From Flavobacterium sp. ACN2 (GTDB lineage Bacteria; Bacteroidota; Bacteroidia; Flavobacteriales; Flavobacteriaceae): a DNA stretch of 64,000 nucleotides. The stretch covers positions 62,001 to 126,000 of the forward strand of contig NZ_MRCM01000015.1 in NCBI RefSeq assembly GCF_002303885.1, in the 5' to 3' direction. Positions 1-7,827 of the stretch are shown one piece after another. Under the pieces are notes generated by a model, which saw only the letters and a list, made by a program, of their open reading frames with translations, did not search any database and had not been told where the DNA came from. Every line of letters begins with the position of its first letter. Position 1 is the first letter of the stretch. Made by a program: the position numbers and the translations under genes.

Positions 1-1322
1 AATATGCCAAAGACGGCGGATACGATTATACGTTTGAAACTGAAAACGAAGAAATTCTGCTTTATTTTGACCGCTATAAACTGGAACGCGTATTTTATAA
101 CCTGATTTCAAATGCTTTTAGATACACTCCAAAAGGCGGTTCGATCAAAATTAAAATCAATCAAGACCAGCAGAATCTGTTTATCGCCGTTGAAGATTCG
201 GGTGTAGGAATTGCCGAGGAACATATCGATAAAATTTTCGATCTGTTTTTTGAAGTTCCAACACATAATCAGGTTCAGAAAAATTACAATAAAGGAACAG
301 GAATCGGACTTTCTATCGTTAAAAACATTGTTAAACTTCATAAAGGAAAAATTGATGTTACCAATAAACCTTCTGGCGGAGTTATTTTTAAAGTGACTTT
401 ACCGCTTGGGCGTGAACATCTTCTGGACAACGAAATTATTCCTGATTTTAAAATCAGTGACGATATTGCACAATACGCAGCTCAGTTAGAAACTTCAGAA
501 ATTGTAGAAAATGATGACATTGAAGATTTAATTGTAAACGAAGAAAAACAAACGATTTTAATTGTTGAAGATCATAAAGTCTTGAGAAAGTTCATGAAAA
601 ACCTGCTCAAAAAAGACTACAATATTATCGAAGCCGAAAATGGTAAAATTGCTTTAGAGAAAGCTTTAAAATTTGTTCCAAATCTGATTATCAGCGATGT
701 GATTATGCCAGAAATGGTAGGAACTGAATTGTGTTCACGAATCAAAGAAAACATCAAAACCAGCCATATTCCGGTTATTCTGCTGACTTCGAGATCGTCA
801 TTAGTTTACAAATTTGAAGGATTAGAAAGCGGTGCCGATGATTACATTAGTAAACCATTCAATTTAATGGAATTCAGGCTTCGCGTTAAAAATCTTCTAA
901 ATACAACGGAACGTTTGAGAATCAAATTTTCAAGTGAAGACAGTTTTATTCCGTCAGAAATTACGGTTTCTTCTCTGGATGAAGAATTATTGAAAAAAGC
1001 ATTCAAAATTGTAGAAGAAAATATTTCAAACGAACAATTCGATATTCCGTTTTTCTGTTCAGAATTAGGCGTAAGCCGAACGATGTTATTCTTAAAAATA
1101 AAAGCTTGGACCAATTGCACGCCAAACGAATTTATACATGAAATCAGATTAAAACGTGCGGCTCAATTATTAGAACAAAACAAATTAACGGTTTCTGAGA
1201 TCAGTTATAAAGTCGGTTTCAACAATCCGAAATACTTTAGCAAATGCTTTCAGAAAAAGTACGGTGAAACTCCATCTCAATACGCCGACAAATTTTATAA
1301 ATCTTCTACGATTAAATTGTGA
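1..1322 (+). CDS. Hybrid two-component system sensor/regulator, C-terminal part (5' end outside window)
   Basis: The reading frame is already open at the left edge (codons in phase with position 3). The visible part starts inside the histidine kinase ATPase domain, with the N-box NLISNAFRYTP near nt 99, DSGVGI near nt 195 and GTGIGLSIV near nt 297. A receiver domain follows, with the likely phosphoacceptor Asp in SDVIMPE at nt 696-698. An AraC-type helix-turn-helix domain (about nt 1000-1310, ending near the motif GFNNPKYFSKCFQKKYG) closes the protein. This order is that of Bacteroidota hybrid two-component systems, whose periplasmic N-terminal part senses glycan breakdown products. The periplasmic domain is not visible, so the ligand cannot be inferred from it. 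It lies directly upstream of a susC gene on the same strand and probably activates that locus. Confidence 0.93.
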   Translation, partial: YAKDGGYDYTFETENEEILLYFDRYKLERVFYNLISNAFRYTPKGGSIKIKINQDQQNLFIAVEDSGVGIAEEHIDKIFDLFFEVPTHNQVQKNYNKGTGIGLSIVKNIVKLHKGKIDVTNKPSGGVIFKVTLPLGREHLLDNEIIPDFKISDDIAQYAAQLETSEIVENDDIEDLIVNEEKQTILIVEDHKVLRKFMKNLLKKDYNIIEAENGKIALEKALKFVPNLIISDVIMPEMVGTELCSRIKENIKTSHIPVILLTSRSSLVYKFEGLESGADDYISKPFNLMEFRLRVKNLLNTTERLRIKFSSEDSFIPSEITVSSLDEELLKKAFKIVEENISNEQFDIPFFCSELGVSRTMLFLKIKAWTNCTPNEFIHEIRLKRAAQLLEQNKLTVSEISYKVGFNNPKYFSKCFQKKYGETPSQYADKFYKSSTIKL

Positions 1323-1443
1323 AATGTGAGATGTCAAATGTGAGATGTTAAATGTGAATTGTTAGAGGTAACTAAACTTTTTACTTTTTACAACTCACAT
1401 TTAAAATCTTATTTAAACAATTCGCATTTTTAAAGGCTTTAAA

Positions 1444-1475
1444 AAGGGTATCTGTATTTTTAGATACCCTTTTTT
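1444..1475 (+). terminator. Rho-independent terminator after the hybrid regulator
   Basis: A GGGTATCT / AGATACCC stem with a short loop is flanked by an A-run on the left and a T-run on the right. It could work in both directions and separates the regulator from the susC transcript. Confidence 0.75.
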
Positions 1476-1500
1476 GTATTTCTATTTCTTTTTCGGCCTA

Positions 1501-1508
1501 TACATTTG
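1501..1508 (+). promoter_or_regulatory. Possible -7 element for the susC transcript
   Basis: TACATTTG matches the Bacteroidota -7 consensus TAnnTTTG. The nearest upstream TTG (1474-1476) lies 24 nt away, a little further than usual. The start point would fall at about 1513. Confidence 0.4.
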
Positions 1509-1512
1509 CGAT

Positions 1513-1605
1513 ATGAAAATCAAAAAAACAAAATTCTTATTGCTGCAAATTTTCTTTGTCATCATCATAATCGGAATGAGTTTATTGCTTTTCTACTTTA
1601 TCTAA
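1513..1605 (+). CDS. Candidate small membrane peptide, 30 residues
   Basis: An ATG-started frame encodes a basic start (MKIKKTK) followed by about 20 strongly hydrophobic residues, then TAA. It lies between the regulator's terminator and susC. If the -7 element at 1501-1508 is real, the transcript would start at or near this ATG, so it would be read leaderless. No homologue is recognised. A chance frame in the susC leader is an equally good explanation. Confidence 0.25.
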   Translation: MKIKKTKFLLLQIFFVIIIIGMSLLLFYFI

Positions 1606-1632
1606 CTTATTAACCTTAAAACCAAAAAATGA

Positions 1633-4600
1633 ATGTTTACAAACCACAAAAACAAATCGTTTAGATGGTGTTTTCTAGTATCTTTTTTACTGGTAAATAT
1701 CGTGATGCATGCACAGGAACGAAAAGTAACTGGAAAAATAACTTCCAGCGAAGATTTGCTCGGGCTTCCAGGTGCTAATGTCTATATCAAAAACTCCTCT
1801 GTAGGCGCTTCTGCCGATATGGACGGAAATTATACTGTAGTTGTAGGAGAGAAAAATGCTGTTTTAGTTTTCAATTTCGTAGGATTTCAAACGGTTGAAG
1901 TTCCAGTTGGAACCAAAAATGTTATCAATGTAAGTTTAAAACCAGATACAAAAGCGCTTGACGAAGTTATTGTAGTAGGTTACGGAACGCGTAAAAAGAG
2001 CGACATAACAGGTTCTGTATCTTCTGTAACGGCAAAAGAACTGACAGCTTTTCCTGTTTTAAATGCAGAACAAGCTTTACAAGGTCGTGCAGCGGGTGTT
2101 TCGGTAATGACCAATAATGGTGGCGAACCTGGAGCTCCTACAAAAATTAGAGTTCGTGGAGGAACTTCTATTAACGCGAGCGGAGATGCTTTGATTGTTG
2201 TAGATGGCTTTGCAGGTGTTTCTATGCCAGCTCCTCAGGACATTGCTTCTATTGAAGTTTTAAAAGACGCTTCGGCAACTGCCATTTACGGATCTCGTGG
2301 ATCTAATGGAGTTATCATGGTAACAACTAAAAAAGGAAAACCAGGAAAACCAGTAATTGAGTTTAGCAATTCGACTTCTATTCAATCCGTAAATAATAAA
2401 TTAGATTTATTAGATGCAGATCAATTTGCGGCTTATAGAAAAAGTTTTACTACGCACACGCAAGGTCCTGCAAATACAGACTGGCAAGATGAAATTTATC
2501 GTGAAGGAATGATTTCGAATACGCAATTGTCTTTCTCAGGCGGATCTGAAAATATCAGATATTATGTTTCTGGAACGTATTTCAACCAAAATGGAGTTGT
2601 AATCAATTCTGGAATTGACAAATACACGATTGTTGGAAATCTTGAGGCCGATTTAACTCCAAAATTTAAAGTAGGTTTAAACACTTTTACAAGCAAGCAG
2701 AACAAAGAAGGAATCGTAAGTCAGACAGGTGCTGGAGGAACTGGTGCTGCAGGTGTAATTGCTTCTGCATATCGTTTTATGCCTGATAAAGGAATTTACA
2801 ATGCAGACGGAACTTATACAACGACTGCTCCAATTGGTGACGATATTGACAATCCATACGCAACGGCAATGGAAAATATTTTGGAAACTGTTTCTATCGT
2901 AAACCGAAACAATTTCTTCGCTCAATATCAAATTACTAAAGATCTTGATTTTAAAACTACTTTAGGTTTAACCGATAATAATTCACAAACAGGAAGATTT
3001 ATTCCTTCCACTTTAATTGCTGGAAAAAACATCAAAGGAGAAGCCTCTGTAAACAACACAAGATTTTCTTCTTTCTTGACAGAGAACTATTTGACTTTCA
3101 AACGTGAAATTATCGACAAAGGAATGCTGACAGTTCTTGGAGGATACTCTTACCAGAAAAATAAAAACGAAAATTCGTATGCTGCATCAAGAGGATTTTT
3201 GACGAATACGAATTCATACAGAAATTTAGGTGCCGGAACTGTTTTCTTAAAACCTGATTCTGGTTTATCTGAAACTGAATTAATCTCTGCTTTCGGAAGG
3301 TTGAATTTTGATTATGCAGATAAATATTTACTAACGTTCACAGCAAGACGTGACGGTTCTTCAAGTTTTAGTAAAAACTACAAATACGGAACTTTCCCTT
3401 CTGGAGCCATTGGATGGAACATTAGTAAAGAAAACTTCTTAAAAGACAATAAAACGGTTTCAAACTTAAAATTAAGAGCAAGTTACGGAGCAACAGGAAA
3501 CCCTTCAATTGGTGCCTACTCTACTCTTTCTAGATTTTCTGAAATCTATTATGTAAGTGGTGACGTGATTACCAATGCGGTACAATTGACTTCATTAGAC
3601 AATCCGAACTTAAAATGGGAAACGTCTTATCAGCAGGATTATGGTATTGATTTAGGTTTGTTTGACAACAGAATCAGTATTACTGCAGATTATTACAAAA
3701 CGATTACCAAAGATTTATTGTTCAACAGGCCACTTCCTGGAATTTCTGGAATTGCTTCTCAGCTTCAAAACGTGGGAGAATTAGAAAATAAAGGATGGGA
3801 ATTAGGAATTAATACCAGAAACTTTATTGGCTCTGATTTTACTTGGTCAACAAACTTTAATATTTCTTCGAACAAAAACAAAGTATTAAAATTGGCTGAT
3901 AACAAAGATCTTTTAATTAACTCTGCTCCTGGACATTTCTTAGCAACTGAATCGCAGATTTTAAGAGTTGGAGAGCCTGTTGGTTCTTTCTTCGGATTTA
4001 TTTATGACGGCGTAATTCAGCAAGGTGAAGCGGTTTTACCAGGGAATTTTGAAACTGTTGCAGGTGGTGAAAAATTTAGAGATGTAAATGGTGACGGAAA
4101 ATTGGATTCTCAAGATAAAACAATCATCGGAAATCCAAATCCAGATTTCATCTTCGGATTCAATAATGATTTCACTTATAAAAATCTTGACTTGAATATC
4201 TTCTTTCAAGGTTCGCAAGGAGGTCAAATCTTAAACTATACTTTGATGGAATTGGCTTCTGGAAATAACAACGCTACAACTGAAGTTTTAGATGCTTGGA
4301 CACCAACTCATACTGATACTAATGTTCCTGCAAATGCAGCAAGAACTAAAAGAATCACTTCAAGATTTGTTTATGATGGAAGTTACATCCGTTTAAAAAA
4401 CATTTCTATAGGATATAGTTTAGATGAAAAAGTTGTTTCTAAAATGGGATTAAGCAAAGTTCGTTTTTACATCAGTGCACAAAACCTTTGGACCATTACT
4501 GATTATCCAGGAACAGATCCTGAAACGAATTACTTGAACGACACGAATTCTAGAAGTAATACCAATTTAGGATTGGATTATGGAGGATATCCAAACGTAA

Positions 4601-4635
4601 GAACATTTACAGCAGGATTCAATTTAAAATTTTAA
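1633..4635 (+). CDS. SusC/RagA-family TonB-linked outer membrane transporter
   Basis: This 1000-residue protein imports oligosaccharides across the outer membrane, using TonB energy and a SusD lid. A signal peptide ends at about residue 27 (MHA/QER). A carboxypeptidase-D-like regulatory domain covers roughly 33-105. The TonB-box region contains ALDEVIVVGYG near 115, followed by the plug (to about 240, with the SusC signature AIYGSRGSNGVIMVTTKKG in it). A beta-barrel runs to the C-terminal Phe. Length and order are normal for the family. It follows the hybrid regulator and precedes susD with a 205-bp gap that holds a large inverted repeat. The imported glycan is unknown, but the GH88 and GH2 neighbours suggest one that contains uronic acid. 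Confidence 0.97.
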   Translation: MFTNHKNKSFRWCFLVSFLLVNIVMHAQERKVTGKITSSEDLLGLPGANVYIKNSSVGASADMDGNYTVVVGEKNAVLVFNFVGFQTVEVPVGTKNVINVSLKPDTKALDEVIVVGYGTRKKSDITGSVSSVTAKELTAFPVLNAEQALQGRAAGVSVMTNNGGEPGAPTKIRVRGGTSINASGDALIVVDGFAGVSMPAPQDIASIEVLKDASATAIYGSRGSNGVIMVTTKKGKPGKPVIEFSNSTSIQSVNNKLDLLDADQFAAYRKSFTTHTQGPANTDWQDEIYREGMISNTQLSFSGGSENIRYYVSGTYFNQNGVVINSGIDKYTIVGNLEADLTPKFKVGLNTFTSKQNKEGIVSQTGAGGTGAAGVIASAYRFMPDKGIYNADGTYTTTAPIGDDIDNPYATAMENILETVSIVNRNNFFAQYQITKDLDFKTTLGLTDNNSQTGRFIPSTLIAGKNIKGEASVNNTRFSSFLTENYLTFKREIIDKGMLTVLGGYSYQKNKNENSYAASRGFLTNTNSYRNLGAGTVFLKPDSGLSETELISAFGRLNFDYADKYLLTFTARRDGSSSFSKNYKYGTFPSGAIGWNISKENFLKDNKTVSNLKLRASYGATGNPSIGAYSTLSRFSEIYYVSGDVITNAVQLTSLDNPNLKWETSYQQDYGIDLGLFDNRISITADYYKTITKDLLFNRPLPGISGIASQLQNVGELENKGWELGINTRNFIGSDFTWSTNFNISSNKNKVLKLADNKDLLINSAPGHFLATESQILRVGEPVGSFFGFIYDGVIQQGEAVLPGNFETVAGGEKFRDVNGDGKLDSQDKTIIGNPNPDFIFGFNNDFTYKNLDLNIFFQGSQGGQILNYTLMELASGNNNATTEVLDAWTPTHTDTNVPANAARTKRITSRFVYDGSYIRLKNISIGYSLDEKVVSKMGLSKVRFYISAQNLWTITDYPGTDPETNYLNDTNSRSNTNLGLDYGGYPNVRTFTAGFNLKF

Positions 4636-4664
4636 TCTAATAACCTCTTTGGATCTCGTAATTA

Positions 4665-4802
4665 AACACATAGAAACATAGATTTTATGTGTCAAGTAAA
4701 GAATACAAAAAGAAACATGGTTTCTAAAACATAGCTCTTTATGTGTTCTATAAATAAGTGAAACACCTTTTTAAGAATCTTAAATCTATGTTTCTATGTG
4801 TT
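4665..4802. repeat. 138-bp inverted repeat between susC and susD
   Basis: Perfect 21-bp arms at 4665-4685 and 4782-4802 (AACACATAGAAACATAG and its complement) enclose AT-rich DNA. It fills most of the susC-susD gap and would form a long hairpin in the transcript. It resembles dispersed flavobacterial intergenic repeats. Confidence 0.8.
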
Positions 4803-4840
4803 AAAATTAATTACATCCAATTAGCTCTAATAAAAATACT

Positions 4841-6361
4841 ATGAAAAAATATATAGCTCTTCTTTGCTTTGGAACAATGGCGTTTTTTAGCTGTTCTGAT
4901 CTAGAAGAAAAACCAATAGGAATTATCCGTCCAGAGAACTTTTTTAATAATACAGACGATTTGCAGGCTGCTGTAAACGGTGCTTTTGCCAACATTGGTC
5001 ACAATAATTATTGGGGAAGAGAATTTACAATTGCCCTTATGCTTCGTGACGACATGTCTGATATTGGCGACAGAACGACGCAAGCGGCTCGTATTGATGT
5101 GAACGATATGTCTATGAACGACACAAACGCACTTGTAGCTAACTTTTGGCCACAATCGTATGTAATTATCACTGCAGCAAATCAGGCGATTGAAGGTGCT
5201 AAAAAAACACCTGGTGATCCAGCAAAAGTCAACGCTATTGCAGCTCAAGCGTATTTTGCAAGAGCTTTTGCTTATTATCATTTAGTGCGCCTTTTTGGTG
5301 ATATTCCGTATGTTGATTTTGTGGTGAATGATGTGAATCAGGTAAACTCGATTGGAAAAACAAAAGAAGCAGATGTTTACCCAAAAATTATTGCCGATTT
5401 AGAATTTGCGAAACAATGGCTGGAGGATAAACCAAAAGTAAAAGCTGTTCCGGGGAAAGGTACTGCCGCAGGATATTTAGCGTCTGTTTATTTGACTTTA
5501 GGAAATTTTCAAAAAGCCTATGATGAAGCAAAATTTGTGATTACCAACGAAGCTAAATTTGGTTTAGGTTTGGATGCTGATTTTCAGGATTTATTCAACG
5601 CTACTAAAACAGCTTCTTTAAAAGAGCCTCTTTTTACAATTGACTTTAATAACTTAACATCAGGAAATTACGGTCAGGATTATACCGCGTTTTTTACTGG
5701 ATCTTTAAAAGATGATAGTTATAGCTACGGACAAGGATTCTCTGTTGCCGTTCCGTCTTTAAAAGTGTTCAATACTTGGGATCAGAGAGATTATAGAAGA
5801 GCGGTAAGTTTTGATACCATTATCAGAAAGAAAACCGGACCGGGAGGAGCATTACAAGTCTTTCCTTCAAGCGATAATGAAAAAGCACCACGCCCACACA
5901 TTGCAAAATATTTCCGTTTTCCGGGAAAAGCAGGTGCTAATGGAAGAACGTCTCAGCACAACTACATTACCATGCGTTTTGCAGAAGTTTTATTGACGGC
6001 AGCAGAAGCTTTAAACGAAATTAATCCGGGAACAACAGAAGCTAATGGTTATGTAAACCGTGTTCGTGCAAGAGCAAGAAACAAAGCGGGTAAATTAGTT
6101 TCTTTTCCAGCAAATGTAACTCCAGGCTTATCTCAGGCAGATTTCAGAAAAATGGTTATTGATGAAAGAAGATTAGAGTTGGCTTTTGAATATGTAAGAT
6201 GGTACGACATTAAAAGACTTAAAATCGGACCCGAAGTATTTGGCCCAGATGGCTTAGAACCACATGCCAATTTTGATCCAAACAAAGATTATTTGTGGCC
6301 GCTGCCTGGAACAGAATTGGCTATTAATCCGAATTTAAAACCAAATAATCCTGGTTATTAA
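4841..6361 (+). CDS. SusD/RagB-family glycan-binding lipoprotein
   Basis: This 506-residue outer-surface lipoprotein works as the substrate-binding lid of the SusC upstream. The signal peptide ends in a lipobox with the acylated Cys at residue 18 (FFSC). The N-terminal part shows the typical SusD start (NFFNNTDDLQAAVNGAF), followed by helical repeats (AQAYFARAFAYYHLVRLFGD). The C-terminal part has the family signature around RFAEVLLTAAEALNEI and ELAFEYVRWYDIKRL, and it ends at NPNLKPNNPGY. Length is normal. It pairs with the SusC protein despite the 205-bp gap. Confidence 0.96.
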   Translation: MKKYIALLCFGTMAFFSCSDLEEKPIGIIRPENFFNNTDDLQAAVNGAFANIGHNNYWGREFTIALMLRDDMSDIGDRTTQAARIDVNDMSMNDTNALVANFWPQSYVIITAANQAIEGAKKTPGDPAKVNAIAAQAYFARAFAYYHLVRLFGDIPYVDFVVNDVNQVNSIGKTKEADVYPKIIADLEFAKQWLEDKPKVKAVPGKGTAAGYLASVYLTLGNFQKAYDEAKFVITNEAKFGLGLDADFQDLFNATKTASLKEPLFTIDFNNLTSGNYGQDYTAFFTGSLKDDSYSYGQGFSVAVPSLKVFNTWDQRDYRRAVSFDTIIRKKTGPGGALQVFPSSDNEKAPRPHIAKYFRFPGKAGANGRTSQHNYITMRFAEVLLTAAEALNEINPGTTEANGYVNRVRARARNKAGKLVSFPANVTPGLSQADFRKMVIDERRLELAFEYVRWYDIKRLKIGPEVFGPDGLEPHANFDPNKDYLWPLPGTELAINPNLKPNNPGY

Positions 6362-6363
6362 TT

Positions 6364-6531
6364 GAACGCGGATGAAACGGGTTTGCTATCTCAAAAGCGC
6401 GGATTGAAACGGTTTTTTTTATTACGTTTCGCATAATTGGTTTCCCGCAGATCTTGCAGATTTAGCAGATAAAAGAAAAAAAAGCCAAATCTGCGTTTTC
6501 GCAATAGCGAATCCGTCAAATTCGTGTCTAA
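6364..6531. repeat. Degenerate dispersed repeat downstream of susD
   Basis: Words such as GCGGATGAAACG, CGCAGAT..GCAGATTTAGCAGAT and TTCGCAATAGCGAATCCG recur in other gaps of the window (compare 31799-32027). No gene is visible in this gap between susD and the GH88 gene. Confidence 0.5.
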
Positions 6532-6564
6532 AAATCACGATCACAAAATATATATTATTTTAAT

Positions 6565-7755
6565 ATGAAGAATGTCAGTTTCATTTCTTTAATTCTTGGG
6601 TTTGCATCGCTGGTAACAGCATGCAAATCCGGAATTAATACTCAAACAAAAACGACCTCAGCAGCGACAGAAAAACTGGAAACGCGTTACAAAATGTTAC
6701 TCGATTATCCAGTAGATTCTATGTCTATGCCTAGAAGTATGAATATAAAAACTCTTGAGATTCGCAAAGTACCGTCGAGAGATTGGACAAGTGGCTTTTT
6801 TGCTGGAAATCTTTGGCAATTGTACCGATTAACAGGCGATTCAAAATATAAAGAACAAGCTCAAAAATGGACTCCTTTCAGCAAAAAGGAAAGTGTCAAT
6901 AGTAATTCGCATGACGTAGGTTTTAAAGTGTTTTGCAGTTTTGGAGAAGCTCTAAAAGTGGAAGACAAGAAAGAATACGAAGCGGTAATTGTTAAAGGCG
7001 CCGAAACTTTGTGCACAAGGTTTAATCCAAAAGTGGGTTCGATTCGTTCTTGGGATTTCAACAAAGAAATTTGGGATTATCCGGTTATCATCGACAATAT
7101 GATGAATCTGGAATTGCTTTTTGAAGCATCCAAAATATCTGGAAATCCAAAATACCGCGATGTTGCGATTAAACACGCCAATACAACTTTGAAAAATCAG
7201 TTTAGAGAAGACAATTCATGTTACCACGTTATCGATTATAACCCAAATACAGGCGAAGTTAGAAAGAAAACCACACTTCAAGGTTACAATGACGATTCGG
7301 TTTGGGCACGAGGTCAAGGATGGGCAGTTTACGGATTTACGATGTCGTACAGATATACAAAAGATCCTGCTTATTTAAAACAAGCCGAAGCAACGGCAAA
7401 GTTTTTTATGACGAATAAAAACCTTCCAGAAGACGGAATTCCATATTGGGATTTTAAAGATCCTAGTATTCCAAATTCGGCGCGCGATGTTTCGGCTGCA
7501 ATGGTGATGGCATCTGCTTTATATGAATTGCATGGTTATACCAAAAATGACAGTTATCTGGCTTTCGCCGATAAACTGATGGCTTCGGTACAAACGGATA
7601 ACTATATTTTAGATACTAAAATTAAAGCACCGTTCCTATTTGATCACAGTACAGGAAACTGGCCAAAACATGATGAAATTGACGAACCTATAATCTACGC
7701 CGATTATTATTTTTTGGAAGCTCTATTAAGAAAAAGTGACAAAGTAACAAAGTAG
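6565..7755 (+). CDS. GH88 unsaturated glucuronyl/galacturonyl hydrolase (lipoprotein)
   Basis: This 396-residue enzyme is expected to remove the 4,5-unsaturated uronic acid that a polysaccharide lyase leaves at the non-reducing end of an oligosaccharide. It begins with a lipoprotein signal (Cys20 in LVTAC). Family motifs are RDWTSGFFAGNLW (about 72-84), SHDVGF with Asp117, and IIDNMMNLE with Asp177. The 60-residue spacing of these Asp matches the catalytic pair I recall for the Bacillus GH88 enzyme (Asp88/Asp149). The motif DDSVWARGQGWAVYGF is also typical. It sits between susD and two GH2 genes. The last residues (DKVTK) and the stop are encoded by an 8-bp repeat array. No matching lyase is visible; it may lie to the left of the window. 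Confidence 0.93.
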   Translation: MKNVSFISLILGFASLVTACKSGINTQTKTTSAATEKLETRYKMLLDYPVDSMSMPRSMNIKTLEIRKVPSRDWTSGFFAGNLWQLYRLTGDSKYKEQAQKWTPFSKKESVNSNSHDVGFKVFCSFGEALKVEDKKEYEAVIVKGAETLCTRFNPKVGSIRSWDFNKEIWDYPVIIDNMMNLELLFEASKISGNPKYRDVAIKHANTTLKNQFREDNSCYHVIDYNPNTGEVRKKTTLQGYNDDSVWARGQGWAVYGFTMSYRYTKDPAYLKQAEATAKFFMTNKNLPEDGIPYWDFKDPSIPNSARDVSAAMVMASALYELHGYTKNDSYLAFADKLMASVQTDNYILDTKIKAPFLFDHSTGNWPKHDEIDEPIIYADYYFLEALLRKSDKVTK

Positions 7756-7819
7756 CAAAGCTTTTTTGCCTTTGTACTACTGAACCTTGAAATCTTTGAG
7801 CCTTTGAACCTCTGAACCT
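7731..7819. repeat. Inverted octamer array between GH88 and GH2 genes
   Basis: The left half reads AAAGTGAC-AAAGTAAC-AAAGTAGC. After a T-run the right half reads ATCTTTGA-GCCTTTGA-ACCTCTGA-ACCT. The period is 8 bp. The GH88 stop codon lies inside the left half. Confidence 0.7.
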
Positions 7820-7827
7820 AAACACAC

